The notes under the pieces are model-generated. The model worked only from the letters and a program-made list of their open reading frames with translations. It did not search any database and had not been told where the DNA came from. A stretch of 27,338 bases of DNA. Source: Prevotella sp. CAG:1031. Lineage in GTDB: Bacteria; Bacteroidota; Bacteroidia; Bacteroidales; Muribaculaceae. The first letter of the stretch is position 1, and each line of letters begins with the position of its first letter. The stretch covers positions 69,127-96,464 of the forward strand of contig HF985605.1 of the NCBI GenBank assembly GCA_000431215.1, given 5' to 3'. Below are positions 14,809-23,887 of this stretch, in pieces. The translations under genes were made by a program, and so were the position numbers.

Positions 14809-17800
14809 TTATTCGACGGGGGTGAGGTCGAGGATGTCGGAGAGAATTCCGACGGCTGTCTCGACGCTGTCGACCGAGGCTATAGAGAAGGAGTTGCGGC
14901 CCTGGCGCTCGCGTATCTTGACGCGGCGCGTGTTCTGCTGGAGATAGCGCAACAGGCGCCCGAACATGGGACTCTGATAATAGGCCTGATTCTTTTGGTC
15001 GACGAAATAAAGATACATCATGCCCTGCTTAAGACTCACTTTCTCTATTCCGAGACGCTTTGCTAGACGGCGCAGGCGCGGCACGCGCAACAGCTCAAGG
15101 GTTACTTTCGGTATCTTTCCGAAGCGGTCTTCGAGGTTGCTGCGGAATTCGAGCAGGTCGGTCTCGCGCTCTATCGAGTCGAGACGCTGGTAGAGGGCCA
15201 CGCGCTCGGAATCGGTCGGTACGTAGTCGGGCGGCAGCATAAGCTCCATGTCGCTCTCGATAATACAGTCGGCGGTGAACTCCTGCTCGCTCTCGCCGCT
15301 GCCGCTGTCGGCGGTCTCGAGCATTTCCTCGGTTCGCAGCTCGGTGACGGCTTCCTTGAGTATCTTCTGATAGGTCTCGTAGCCGAGATCGGCGATGAAG
15401 CCGCTCTGTTCGGCGCCGAGAAGGTTTCCGGCGCCGCGTATGTCGAGATCCTGCATGGCTATATGGATTCCGCTACCGAGGTCGCTGAAGCTCTCTATAG
15501 CCTGAAGGCGCCGGCGCGCCACGGGGCTGAGCGGTGCGCCCGGAGGCACCGTCAGATAGGCGAATGCCTTGCGCTCGCTGCGCCCGACGCGTCCGCGCAG
15601 CTGATGGAGCTCGCTGAGGCCGAAGTTCTGGGCGTTGTTGATGATGATCGTGTTGACATTGGGCATATCGACGCCGCTCTCCACAATGGTTGTGGCGATA
15701 AGCACGTCGTAGTCGTGGGCGGCGAAGCCGACAATGATGTTCTCGAGCTTCTCGGGATTCATCTGACCGTGACCGACGGCGACACGGGCGTCGGGAACGA
15801 GACGGCGCACCATCGCTTCGAGGCGTTCGAGCCCTTCAATGCGGTTGTTGATTATGAAGACCTGGCCGTTGCGGCTCAGCTCGAAATTTACAGCGTCGGC
15901 AAGGAGTTCGTCGGTGAGAGTGCCAACTGTAGTCACTATCGGACGGCGGTTTGCCGGCGGCGTCGTTATTGCCGAGAGGTCGCGTGCGCCCATGAGCGAG
16001 AACTGGAGTGTGCGCGGTATGGGGGTGGCCGACATCGTCAGAGTGTCGACATTTGTCTTCAGCTGTTTGAGCTTTTCCTTGACAGCCACACCGAATTTCT
16101 GTTCTTCGTCGACAATCAGAAGCCCGAGATCCTTGAAGCTGACGGTCTTTCCGATAAGCTTGTGGGTTCCGATAATGATGTCGATCTTGCCGGCGGCGAG
16201 GTCGGCGAGAATTTCGCGCACCTGTTTCGGAGTGCGGGCGCGCGAGAGGTAGTCGACACGCACAGGGAAGTCTTTCAGTCGGCGCGAGAAGGTCTGATAG
16301 TGCTGATAGGCAAGCACGGTCGTCGGCACTAGCACGGCCGTCTGCTTGCCCCCTACGGCGGCTTTGAAGGCGGCGCGGATCGCCACCTCGGTCTTACCGA
16401 AGCCCACATCGCCGCAGACAAGGCGGTCCATCGGACGCGCGCTCTCCATGTCGGCCTTGACCTCGCCGACAGCGCGGAGCTGGTCGGGTGTGTCCTCATA
16501 GGCGAACGACGCCTCGAGCTCATGCTCGAGATAGGTGTCGGGGCCGAAAGCATAGCCGGCCTCGTTGCGGCGGGCGGCATAGAGCTTGATAAGGTCGCGG
16601 GCGATGTCCTTGAGCTTGCTCTTCGTTCGCTCTTTTACGCGGTTCCAGGCGCCGCTGCCGAGCTTGTTGACCTTCGGAGGCACCCCCTCCTTACCGCGGT
16701 ATTTGGCGAGCTTGTGGAGGGCGTGGATCGACACGAATATGATGTCGCCGCCGTCGTAGACGAGCTTTATCATCTCCTGCGGATGACCGTTGACCTCGGT
16801 GCGCAGCAGTCCGGCGAACTTGCCGACACCGTGGTCGACATGAACGATATAGTCGCCCGGCTCGATCGAGCTGAGTTCTTTGAGCGACATGGCGAGCTTT
16901 CCAGAGCGGGCGCGGTCGCTCTTGAGGCTGTATTTATGGAAACGGTCGAAAATCTGATGGTCAGTGAGCACGCCGGCGCGCGTCGTGCGGTCGATGAAAC
17001 CGGCGTGAAGCGTTCCGGCCACGGCAGTGAACGGAATATCGTCGCCGCGGTCGGCGAAGATGGTCTTCAAACGTTCGTGCTGGTCAGCGCTGTCGCTGAG
17101 AATATATAGCCTGAAGCCTTCGCCGATAAGGCGTCCTAGAGAGTCGGAAATGAGGTCGAAATTCTTGTGATAGACAGCCTGCGGGGCGCAGTCGAAGCTG
17201 ACAACGGGCACTTCGGCGGCTGCCGGCCCGTCGGCCGGAGCGGCACTGAACCGCAGACGGCGCATCGACTTCCAGCGCGCGGCGAAATCGGAGGCGTCGA
17301 CAACCTGCTTCATAGCGTCGGGATCCCCCTCTTCGGCCATCAGGGCGCTGGGGCTGAACTCTTCGGCAGCGATAGCGGCGATGCGCGCCAGAGTGTGGTC
17401 TTCGCTGCGCACTGCAATGAGAGTGTCGGCCCCGGCAAACTCGAGCAGCGACGTGCCGCGCGAGGCCGAAGGCACTCCCGAGGTTATGGCCACAGCGTCG
17501 AGCTTCTGCTCGGAGAGCTGTGTCTCGATGTTGAATTCACGTATACTGTCGATGTCGTCGCCGAAGAAATCTATGCGGTAAGGCTGCTCGTGGCTGTAGC
17601 CGAAGATGTCGACGATAGAGCCGCGCACGGCGAACTGACCGGGCTCGTAGACGTAGTCGACTTCGGTGAAGCCGTTGTCGCGCAGGCGGTGGACAACTTC
17701 GCTGAGGTCGTGGCTTTCGCCGACGGCGAGGCGGAGTGTGTGGCCGTCGAGAGTGTCGCGCGAGGCAACGCGCTCGGCCAGAGCCTCGGGACAGGTGACC

Positions 17801-18168
17801 AAAGCACGCAGTCCGCCGGGCTGCCCCCATGCGTTGAGGGCCTCGGTGCGGAGAATGCGGGCGGGCTCGTCGGGGCGGCCGTATTTTATATCGCGTTTAT
17901 ATCCCGAAGGGAACATAGCCACGGAGTTTTCGCCCAGCAGGCGCGACAGGTCGTGATAGAGATAGCCGGCGTCGTCGGCATCGTCGCCGACAACAATCAT
18001 CGGGCGCGCTTTCCTGTCCGACAGCAATCCGGCAATCATCATCGCCGGAGCCGAACCGCCGAGACCGCAGGCATCGACGACGTCGGAGCTTTTCATAGCG
18101 GCGCCGAGGGCACGGCGCCGCGCCGGAGTCATGAAGACACCGACGAGGTCAGTCAGAGTATCGCTCAT
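14809..18168 (-). CDS. mfd: Transcription-repair coupling factor
   Basis: The 1119-aa product has normal Mfd length. From the N-terminus: a UvrB-like UvrA-binding region (about 25-250), the RNA polymerase-interacting CarD-like module DYIVHVDHGVGKFAGL (about 436), and a superfamily 2 translocase with Walker A GDVGFGKTEVA (about 585), DEEQ (about 686), SATPIPRT and GRVGRSERKAF (about 856). A C-terminal TRCF domain follows. It displaces RNA polymerase stalled at DNA lesions and recruits UvrA for strand-specific repair. Its ATG overlaps the stop of the S41 protease gene as ATGA, so the two are translationally coupled. An REP-like doublet lies 31 nt beyond its stop codon. Confidence 0.97.
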   Translation of the reverse strand: MSDTLTDLVGVFMTPARRRALGAAMKSSDVVDACGLGGSAPAMMIAGLLSDRKARPMIVVGDDADDAGYLYHDLSRLLGENSVAMFPSGYKRDIKYGRPDEPARILRTEALNAWGQPGGLRALVTCPEALAERVASRDTLDGHTLRLAVGESHDLSEVVHRLRDNGFTEVDYVYEPGQFAVRGSIVDIFGYSHEQPYRIDFFGDDIDSIREFNIETQLSEQKLDAVAITSGVPSASRGTSLLEFAGADTLIAVRSEDHTLARIAAIAAEEFSPSALMAEEGDPDAMKQVVDASDFAARWKSMRRLRFSAAPADGPAAAEVPVVSFDCAPQAVYHKNFDLISDSLGRLIGEGFRLYILSDSADQHERLKTIFADRGDDIPFTAVAGTLHAGFIDRTTRAGVLTDHQIFDRFHKYSLKSDRARSGKLAMSLKELSSIEPGDYIVHVDHGVGKFAGLLRTEVNGHPQEMIKLVYDGGDIIFVSIHALHKLAKYRGKEGVPPKVNKLGSGAWNRVKERTKSKLKDIARDLIKLYAARRNEAGYAFGPDTYLEHELEASFAYEDTPDQLRAVGEVKADMESARPMDRLVCGDVGFGKTEVAIRAAFKAAVGGKQTAVLVPTTVLAYQHYQTFSRRLKDFPVRVDYLSRARTPKQVREILADLAAGKIDIIIGTHKLIGKTVSFKDLGLLIVDEEQKFGVAVKEKLKQLKTNVDTLTMSATPIPRTLQFSLMGARDLSAITTPPANRRPIVTTVGTLTDELLADAVNFELSRNGQVFIINNRIEGLERLEAMVRRLVPDARVAVGHGQMNPEKLENIIVGFAAHDYDVLIATTIVESGVDMPNVNTIIINNAQNFGLSELHQLRGRVGRSERKAFAYLTVPPGAPLSPVARRRLQAIESFSDLGSGIHIAMQDLDIRGAGNLLGAEQSGFIADLGYETYQKILKEAVTELRTEEMLETADSGSGESEQEFTADCIIESDMELMLPPDYVPTDSERVALYQRLDSIERETDLLEFRSNLEDRFGKIPKVTLELLRVPRLRRLAKRLGIEKVSLKQGMMYLYFVDQKNQAYYQSPMFGRLLRYLQQNTRRVKIRERQGRNSFSIASVDSVETAVGILSDILDLTPVE

Positions 18169-19829
18169 TTCTTCACAGGCTTCAGAATGCGGTCGTAGGC
18201 GCGGCGGTCGGTCAGACGCGAGGCGGCGCTGTCGACTGCGGCATCTCCGGTGATAAGATAGCGCACACGCGCCGGCATATATCCGTAGCGGCCGGCTATC
18301 TCGGCGCCGAGATAGCGCGAGATCAGCGGTCTGCGGCGGTCGAGATCGTAGTTGAGGTCATGTTTGAGCATAGAGCCGAGGCGGTCGAGCTGTGCGGCGA
18401 CGCTGTCGCTCATATAGCCCTCGTTCTGCGCGGCCTCGCGGAGACGCCCGACGATAACGTCGCACACCTTGTCGTATTGCAGGCGCGCCGGGTCGATGGT
18501 GCTCTTGAAATCGCTGTAGATTTCGTCGGTAATGACAAAATCCTCAGGGGCGGGAATAGTATCGTGGGTGGCGCGGAAACGCGTGGCGTAGTCGGTTGTC
18601 CAGTCATCGCGCACAAGGTTGTAGGTCAGACGGTCGATTTCGGGCTCCGGCACGACAATGTCGGGGGTTATACCGCCTCCGTCGCGCACGATGCGCCCGC
18701 GGCGCGTCGAAAAGACGCTTGTCAGGCTGTCGGGAATACGGTCGACGGTGCCGTCGGCGTTTCGGTGGCTGTAGTCGATAGCCTGAATGAGGCGTCCGCT
18801 CGGGATATAGTATTTTGCCACGGTCACCTTCAGCATATTGTTGTAGGGAAGATCGCGCGTTATCTGCACGAGCCCTTTGCCGAACGAGCGCGAGCCGACG
18901 ATAATTCCGCGGTCGAGATCCTGAATTGCCCCGGCAAGAATCTCGCTGGCCGAGGCTGTCCCCTCGTTGATGAGCACGGCCAGAGGAAGCTCGGTGTCGA
19001 CAGGCTTGTCGGTGGTCTTGTAGATCTTCTCGTTGGCGGCGCTCCCCTTATAGCGCATTCTCAACACCTCCGACCCTTTGGGCAGGAAATTTCCGAGCAC
19101 CTTCACGGCGCTTTCGACCAGACCGCCGCCGTTGTCGCGCAAATCAATTATCAGAGCTTTCAGACGCGGATCTTTCTTAAGATCGAGAAGCGCATCGCGG
19201 AATTCCGTTCCGGTTTTTTCGTTGAATCCGGTTATAGGGATATAGCCGACAGAGCCGCGCACAATTCCGTGCCATGGAATCGAATTGTCGATTATCCGGC
19301 GGCGCTTTATTCTGAAGGTCTTCACCGAGTCGGCGCCGACATAGGGGCGCCAGACCGTTATGCTGACTTCTGTTCCGGGCTGCCCTTTCAGTCGCTTCGA
19401 CACCTCATCCGAGGCCATACCCCTGACACTGTCGCCGTTGATCACGACAAGGCGGTCGCCGGCCCTCAGACCGGCCTCGGCGGCGGGAGAGCCTGCCGAA
19501 GGCTCGGAGATGAATGTGTCGCCTCCGCGGGTGGTTATATAGCTTCCTATTCCGGCATACTCGCCCGACGAAACAGCCTCGAAAGTTTCGCGGTCTTTCT
19601 GCGGGATATATTCCGTGTAGGGGTCAATGTCGCCCAACATCCCTTCGATGGCGGCAGTTATGGCCTTGTCGGCGTCGACAGAGTCGACATAGAAGGTTGT
19701 AAGCTCCTTATAGAGCCGGTTGAACACTGTCAGATTGCGCGTCACATCGTTTTTGCGCGCCCATGTCACGGGCCTGATGCAGAACAAGGTGGCGGCGAGC
19801 ACTCCAACGGCAATAATAAGCTTTTTCAT
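18165..19829 (-). CDS. S41 family C-terminal processing peptidase
   Basis: This 554-aa protease starts MKKLIIAVGVLAATLFC (ATG at 19829), an N-terminal membrane helix or uncleaved signal. An upstream in-frame ATG at 19850 adds seven residues and is less likely. It has a PDZ domain (about 80-155; EYAGIGSYITTRGG and AGDRLVVINGDSV) and the catalytic domain with the Ser in NEGTASASEILAG and Lys in SFGKGLVQ, the Ser-Lys dyad of CtpA/Tsp enzymes. A further C-terminal domain of about 150 residues contains a helical RLxYD...VIVGRLREA region. It should act in the periplasm on C-termini of envelope proteins. It precedes and overlaps mfd. Confidence 0.94.
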   Translation of the reverse strand: MKKLIIAVGVLAATLFCIRPVTWARKNDVTRNLTVFNRLYKELTTFYVDSVDADKAITAAIEGMLGDIDPYTEYIPQKDRETFEAVSSGEYAGIGSYITTRGGDTFISEPSAGSPAAEAGLRAGDRLVVINGDSVRGMASDEVSKRLKGQPGTEVSITVWRPYVGADSVKTFRIKRRRIIDNSIPWHGIVRGSVGYIPITGFNEKTGTEFRDALLDLKKDPRLKALIIDLRDNGGGLVESAVKVLGNFLPKGSEVLRMRYKGSAANEKIYKTTDKPVDTELPLAVLINEGTASASEILAGAIQDLDRGIIVGSRSFGKGLVQITRDLPYNNMLKVTVAKYYIPSGRLIQAIDYSHRNADGTVDRIPDSLTSVFSTRRGRIVRDGGGITPDIVVPEPEIDRLTYNLVRDDWTTDYATRFRATHDTIPAPEDFVITDEIYSDFKSTIDPARLQYDKVCDVIVGRLREAAQNEGYMSDSVAAQLDRLGSMLKHDLNYDLDRRRPLISRYLGAEIAGRYGYMPARVRYLITGDAAVDSAASRLTDRRAYDRILKPVKK

Positions 19830-19910
19830 CGTCGGTCGGGAGAATGGCATAGTTGAACGTCAGTAAGTATAACGCTCAAAGGGGGCGTTTTGTAGGCGAT
19901 AGTGACGGGT

Positions 19911-20420
19911 TTATTCCGCGTTGGCGTGGTAGACGACCTTATAGTTCCCCTTGCGGATGGCTTCGTTGGCGGTGGCCACTGTTGCCTCACCGATCTTCAT
20001 CGGAAGCGAGATAATATCGGTCACGCGGATATCGGGCATAACGGCTTCGAGAAGTGTCCGGGTCGAAGGTGCGTGGGGGAGCACCGCATAGCGCTGATAG
20101 GTATAGTTCGTGAACGCGCTGTTGGGGCTGATTCCGCGACGGTCGAGAAGCCATCCGCCCTCGAGTGGAAGCGGGCGCGATTTCTCGTTTATGTCGGTCG
20201 GAGCGGGAAACGACACAATCGACGTGCGGGCGTCGTTGAGCGTGACGGGCACATTGTCGAGAGCGGGAGCGTTTGTCTTGTAGGCCAGAGCCTGAGGCAT
20301 GAATGTCGCCTGCGACGTCTGCGACACGGCTGTCGCTGTCGATTTTTTCGGCCCGCAGGCTGTTGTTCCGGCAGCCAGCAGAGCCGCGCAGAGAATCATT
20401 TTTGCGGTTTTCGAAGTCAT
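19911..20420 (-). CDS. Putative lipoprotein of unknown function
   Basis: The 169-aa product has a lipoprotein-like signal sequence (MTSKTAKMILCAALLAAGTTAC, Cys22). The -3 residue is Thr, so the lipobox is weak by Gram-negative standards. After the Cys comes GPKKS, without the acidic residues that mark surface-exposed Bacteroidota lipoproteins, so a periplasm-facing anchor is more likely. The mature part has a Pro-rich segment (FPAPTDINEKSRPLPLEGGW) and a C-terminal SLPMKIGEATVATANEAI. I recognise no domain. It follows ychF by 37 bp and precedes the S41 protease by about 80 bp, all on the same strand. Confidence 0.7.
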   Translation of the reverse strand: MTSKTAKMILCAALLAAGTTACGPKKSTATAVSQTSQATFMPQALAYKTNAPALDNVPVTLNDARTSIVSFPAPTDINEKSRPLPLEGGWLLDRRGISPNSAFTNYTYQRYAVLPHAPSTRTLLEAVMPDIRVTDIISLPMKIGEATVATANEAIRKGNYKVVYHANAE

Positions 20421-20457
20421 ATCGTAAGGTCTGAAAAGTGGAATAATCTGGGAGGGG

Positions 20458-21561
20458 TCAGACGTTGAAGAGGAAGTGCATTATGTCGCCGTCTTCAACG
20501 ACATATTCCTTGCCTTCGATGCTCATGCGGCCGGCCTCGCGCACGGCTTTCTCGCTGCCGAGGCCGACGAAGTCGGCATATTTGATGACCTCGGCGCGTA
20601 TGAATCCACGCTCGAAGTCGGTGTGGATTATTCCGGCGCATTTCGGAGCCTTGCTGCCGCGGATGAATGTCCAGGCGCGGCATTCGTCAGCACCGGCGGT
20701 GAAGAACGTCTGAAGGTCGAGCAGAGCGTAGGCAGCTTTGATCAGGCGGGCTATGCCGCTCTCCTGAAGCCCCATCTCGGCAAGAAATTCCTGACGTTCC
20801 TCGTAGGTGTCGAGCTCGGCGATCTCAGCCTCGCTCTGGGCGGCAACGACGAGCAGACCGGCTCCTTCGTCGGCTATAGCCTCGCGCACGGCCTCGACAT
20901 AGGCATTGCCCGAAGCGGCCGATGCGTCGTCGACGTTACACACATAGAGCACGGGCTTCGCTGTCAGCAGAAACAGGTCGCGGGCAGCGCGCTGCTCTTC
21001 GGGGGTCTCGAAGCTGACGCTGCGCGCCGGCTTGCCTTTATCGAGCACTTCCTTATATGCCTGAAGCACACCGAGCTGAACCTTGGCAGCTTTGTCGCCG
21101 CCGGTCTGAGCCTGCTTCTCGACCTTCTTTATGCGCTGCTCTACGGTCTCGAGGTCTTTGATGAGCAATTCGGTATCGATGACCTCCTTGTCGCGCACGG
21201 GGTCGACAGAGCCGTCGACATGGGTTATATTGTCGTCGTCGAAACAGCGCAGCACGTGGATAATGGCGTCGGTCTCGCGTATGTTGGCCAGGAACTTGTT
21301 GCCGAGGCCCTCCCCCTTGCTGGCACCTTTGACAAGGCCGGCGATGTCGACGATCTCGACGGTTGCGGGCACCACGGAGCGCGGCTCGCACATCTCGACG
21401 AGGCGCGTCAGACGGTCGTCGGGCACGGTGATGACGCCCACATTGGGCTCGATTGTGCAGAACGGAAAATTGGCGCTCTGGGCCTTTGCGTTCGACAGGC
21501 AGTTGAAAAGCGTCGACTTGCCGACATTGGGCAGTCCGACGATACCACATTTCAGGGCCAT
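20458..21561 (-). CDS. ychF: Ribosome-binding ATPase YchF (OLA1 family)
   Basis: This 367-aa Obg-related P-loop protein has G1 GLPNVGKST (residues 8-16), the FPFCTIEPNVG switch segment, and G3 DIAGLVKGASKGEGLGNKFL (about 66). A helical insert lies at about 130-175 (LLIKDLETVEQRIKKVEKQ), the G4-equivalent is NVDD (about 208), and the C-terminal TGS-like domain ends EYVVEDGDIMHFLFNV. YchF prefers ATP over GTP, binds ribosomes and is redox-responsive. A promoter box sits 26 bp upstream. Start and length agree with the family. Confidence 0.97.
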   Translation of the reverse strand: MALKCGIVGLPNVGKSTLFNCLSNAKAQSANFPFCTIEPNVGVITVPDDRLTRLVEMCEPRSVVPATVEIVDIAGLVKGASKGEGLGNKFLANIRETDAIIHVLRCFDDDNITHVDGSVDPVRDKEVIDTELLIKDLETVEQRIKKVEKQAQTGGDKAAKVQLGVLQAYKEVLDKGKPARSVSFETPEEQRAARDLFLLTAKPVLYVCNVDDASAASGNAYVEAVREAIADEGAGLLVVAAQSEAEIAELDTYEERQEFLAEMGLQESGIARLIKAAYALLDLQTFFTAGADECRAWTFIRGSKAPKCAGIIHTDFERGFIRAEVIKYADFVGLGSEKAVREAGRMSIEGKEYVVEDGDIMHFLFNV

Positions 21562-21586
21562 AACAGATTCAATTATAATTTTAGCG

Positions 21587-21614
21587 CAAAGTTAGCAAAA
21601 AAACGCAACGCCGC
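21587..21614 (-). promoter_or_regulatory. Promoter of ychF
   Basis: On the minus strand TAACTTTG (complement of 21587-21594) is a perfect -7 box. A TTG lies about 20 bp upstream of it. The leader would be about 22 nt. Confidence 0.72.
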
Positions 21615-21653
21615 CAACTTCGGTTTATTGGAGTAATCAGCTTAATCGATTCC

Positions 21654-21688
21654 TACAACAAACGCGCCGCCCTCTGCAGGGCGACGCG
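21654..21688 (-). terminator. Terminator of the TPR membrane protein gene
   Basis: On the minus strand CGCGTCGCCCT pairs with AGGGCGGCGCG over 11 bp with one T.G, has a GCAG loop and is followed by TTTGTTGTA. It starts 27 nt after the stop codon at 21715. Confidence 0.7.
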
Positions 21689-21714
21689 CCGTTATGGCTT
21701 TACGTCGATATGTC

Positions 21715-22392
21715 TTACTTGGCGAGCTGTTCGGCGCGGAGTTTGTATTTCTCGATGTCGAGACGGTTCTGGTCGCCGTAGAGCGGATATTTGGCCATGA
21801 TGTCGCCGTAGACGGCGGCTGCCTCGCTGTATTTCTTAAGAGCTTCGAGCACAGTGGCTTTCTTCATCATGAAATAGGGAGTGTAGGCCGGATTGTCGTT
21901 GCTTGTCTTGATTGCGGCGTCGAAGCAACTCAGAGCGGCGTCGTAGTTCTTGAGGTTGACATTGCAGTCCCCTTCGAGCGACTGGGCGGCGGCGCCGATA
22001 ACCTCGTCTTTGACATCGTAGTCGGCGAGATAGTCGAGGGCTTCCTTATATTTCTTGTCTTTATAGAGAAGAATGGCGGCGTTCAGCCTGGCGCGGTTTC
22101 CGGCATCGTATCCATGTTCGTCGGCCACCTGCATATACTGGGCGAGAGCTATCGAGTCGTTGCCCTGCATGAGCTGGGCGTCGGCCTGGCCTATGGCGTC
22201 GTCGCCTGCGTTGATTGCGGGGCGGCGCACACCGTAAATATAGATGAATATCAAGGCTACTATAGCGGCTGCGCCGAGGCTGAGCCACATGATGAGCTTC
22301 TGGTTTTTCTGGACTTTCTGCTCTACCGAGGTCAGAGTGTCGTTGATGTTGTCGATAGAGGTGCGGGTCTCTTCGGGTTTCTCTTTTGCCAT
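21715..22392 (-). CDS. Single-pass membrane TPR protein
   Basis: The 225-aa protein has a short charged N-terminus (MAKEKPEETRTSIDNINDTL), one membrane helix (about 33-55; LSLGAAAIVALIFIYIYG) and a periplasm-facing helical part. TPR-like pairs include ALAQYMQVADEHGYDAGNRARLNAAI, YKEALDYLADYDV, YDAALSCFDAAIKT and YSEAAAVYGDIMAKYP. The plan resembles YfgM-type proteins that work beside translocon or chaperone complexes, but homology is not certain. It has its own promoter and terminator, so it forms a one-gene unit. Confidence 0.78.
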   Translation of the reverse strand: MAKEKPEETRTSIDNINDTLTSVEQKVQKNQKLIMWLSLGAAAIVALIFIYIYGVRRPAINAGDDAIGQADAQLMQGNDSIALAQYMQVADEHGYDAGNRARLNAAILLYKDKKYKEALDYLADYDVKDEVIGAAAQSLEGDCNVNLKNYDAALSCFDAAIKTSNDNPAYTPYFMMKKATVLEALKKYSEAAAVYGDIMAKYPLYGDQNRLDIEKYKLRAEQLAK

Positions 22393-22449
22393 TTTATTGC
22401 GGATTGTTTATTTTCGGAAAAACAGAGGGGTGCGAAATTTTCGCGACGG

Positions 22450-22457
22450 CAAAAGTA
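22450..22457 (-). promoter_or_regulatory. -7 box of the TPR membrane protein gene
   Basis: On the minus strand TACTTTTG matches TAnnTTTG. The resulting leader before the ATG at 22392 would be about 54 nt. Confidence 0.55.
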
Positions 22458-22522
22458 ATAGATTTCCGCGACATTACGAAATTTCCGCAGCAAAATCTCA
22501 ACAACTCCGGATTTTGCGGGGG

Positions 22523-22990
22523 TCAGCGCTGGCGAAGGTAGATCGGGAGGCTGCGGTTGATGCTCTGGTCGAGTGAGATAAGGGTTTCGGTGCCGACAAC
22601 TCCGTCGATCATCTGAATATGGTCGTTGAGAAGTTCCATAAGGTGTTCGTTGTCGCGGGCAACGAGCTTTATCAGCATTGTGTATGGCCCTGTCGTGAAG
22701 TGGCATTCGACTACTTCGGGGATTTTGTCGAGTTCGGCGGCGACGGTGCGGTACATTGCGCCGCGTTCGAGATTGACACCGATATATGTCGTTGTGCAGT
22801 AGCCGAGTTCCTTGGGGTTGACTCTATATCCCGAGCCTACGATGACGCCTAATTCGGACAGGCGCTGAATGCGCTGGTGAATGGCGGCCCGCGAGACGCC
22901 GCAGACTTCGGCGATATCTTTGCTTGGGATGCGCGCGTTATTCATGATTATTTTCAGGATATTGAGATCCAGATTGTCGATTTTGCCCAT
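22523..22990 (-). CDS. Lrp/AsnC family transcriptional regulator
   Basis: This 155-aa protein is full length for the family. The N-terminal winged HTH (about 4-60; LDLNILKIIMNNARIPSKDI then GVSRAAIHQRIQRL) is joined to the RAM ligand-binding/oligomerisation domain (about 67-150), ending in TLISLDQSINRSLPIYL. Such proteins form octamers or dimers and respond to amino acids. No amino-acid metabolism gene is adjacent, so the targets are unknown. It has a good promoter of its own. Autoregulation is common in the family but no operator could be identified. Confidence 0.95.
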   Translation of the reverse strand: MGKIDNLDLNILKIIMNNARIPSKDIAEVCGVSRAAIHQRIQRLSELGVIVGSGYRVNPKELGYCTTTYIGVNLERGAMYRTVAAELDKIPEVVECHFTTGPYTMLIKLVARDNEHLMELLNDHIQMIDGVVGTETLISLDQSINRSLPIYLRQR

Positions 22991-23020
22991 AGTTTATAAA
23001 AGGTTAGATAACATATTCTG

Positions 23021-23052
23021 CAAATCTATAACTAATTTTTCGAAATAGCAAA
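23021..23052 (-). promoter_or_regulatory. Promoter of the Lrp-family gene
   Basis: On the minus strand TTTG, 20 bp, then TAGATTTG (complement of 23021-23028) gives a full Bacteroidota promoter with a leader of about 27 nt. A second box, TATTTTTG, is present further upstream (complement of 23073-23080). The surrounding 100 bp is very AT-rich compared with the window. Confidence 0.7.
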
Positions 23053-23114
23053 GACTTTTTCAAAAATTTATGCAAAAATAAAAACTTTTCGCATAAAAGC
23101 ACGTGATTAAGATT

Positions 23115-23876
23115 TCAGTTTGCCGTCAGGCCGCCGTCAATGCTGACCAGAGCGCCGGTGATGAACGAAGCTCGGTCGGAGATGAGGAACTCGACGAGCT
23201 CGGCCACCTCTTCGGGGTGCCCCATGCGTCCGAGGGGATGGACGGCATTCTCTTCGGCCACGAGCTGCTCGGCCGTAGCGTCGCCGCGGTCAATTATGCG
23301 GTCAAAGACATTTTTTACCAGAGGCGTATAGATCGTTCCGGGGCAGACGGCGTTGACGCGTATGTTTTTCGGGGCGAGGTCGAGGGCGAGGCTGCGGGCA
23401 ATCTGGCCCAGAGCGCCTTTTGTCAGGCCGTAGGCGAAGCTGTGGGGCTTGCCGATCTTCGACTGGTCGGAGGCGTTGATGACTATTGCGCCTCCGCCTG
23501 CTTCGACAATAAGCGGGACGATGGTTTTCAGTGTGTTGTAGGTGCCGTAGATGTTGGTCTGGATGACGGCGTCGAATTCTTCGTCGGTTATGTCGAGAAT
23601 CGTGTTGCTGCGGTGGATTCCGGCATTGGCGAAGAGGGCAGTGACCGGGCCGAACGAATCGGTGGCTGCGCGCGCCGCAACGGCAAGGGAATCGATGTCG
23701 CGGGTATTTGCCTGGCAGAAACAGACATTCCCGCTGCCGAGCTCCTGTGCGAGACTGTGCCCTCTGTCGGCGTAAATGTCGACAAAGGTGACTTTCCATC
23801 CGCGGGACGCAAAAAGCCTTACGGCGGCCTCTCCGATGCCGGAGGCGCCGCCGGTTATAAATATGTGACGGTTCAT
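23115..23876 (-). CDS. SDR family oxidoreductase, NAD(H)-type
   Basis: The 253-aa classical short-chain dehydrogenase has the cofactor motif TGGASGIG (residues 8-15), NAG (about 85-87), a Ser in VINASDQS (about 134), the catalytic YGLTK, and PGTIYTPL after it. An Asp at the end of the second strand (FVDIYAD) favours NAD(H) over NADP(H). The C-terminal region ITGALVSIDGG is standard for the family. The substrate is not predictable. It is the last gene of the six-gene operon, 11 bp after rpiB. Linkage to a pentose phosphate isomerase hints at a sugar or polyol substrate, which is inference. Confidence 0.92.
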   Translation of the reverse strand: MNRHIFITGGASGIGEAAVRLFASRGWKVTFVDIYADRGHSLAQELGSGNVCFCQANTRDIDSLAVAARAATDSFGPVTALFANAGIHRSNTILDITDEEFDAVIQTNIYGTYNTLKTIVPLIVEAGGGAIVINASDQSKIGKPHSFAYGLTKGALGQIARSLALDLAPKNIRVNAVCPGTIYTPLVKNVFDRIIDRGDATAEQLVAEENAVHPLGRMGHPEEVAELVEFLISDRASFITGALVSIDGGLTAN

Positions 23877-23887
23877 TGGTGCGGGAA

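Noticed and set aside
16522..18198. Two long plus-strand ORFs (195 and 343 aa) opposite mfd
   Set aside because: They overlap the essential domains of Mfd on the other strand and have shadow-like composition.
18360..19856. 498-aa plus-strand ORF opposite the S41 protease
   Set aside because: It is an antisense shadow produced by GCC/GAC-rich codons of a well-supported protease. It has no family-like motifs and no promoter.
20476..21636. 386-aa plus-strand ORF opposite ychF
   Set aside because: Antisense shadow of a universally conserved gene, with no recognisable domain.
23085..23115. CTTTT/AAAAG hairpin with T-tract after the SDR gene as a terminator
   Set aside because: The stem is only five A/T-rich pairs. 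The region is AT-rich promoter DNA of the Lrp-family gene, so the match may be chance.
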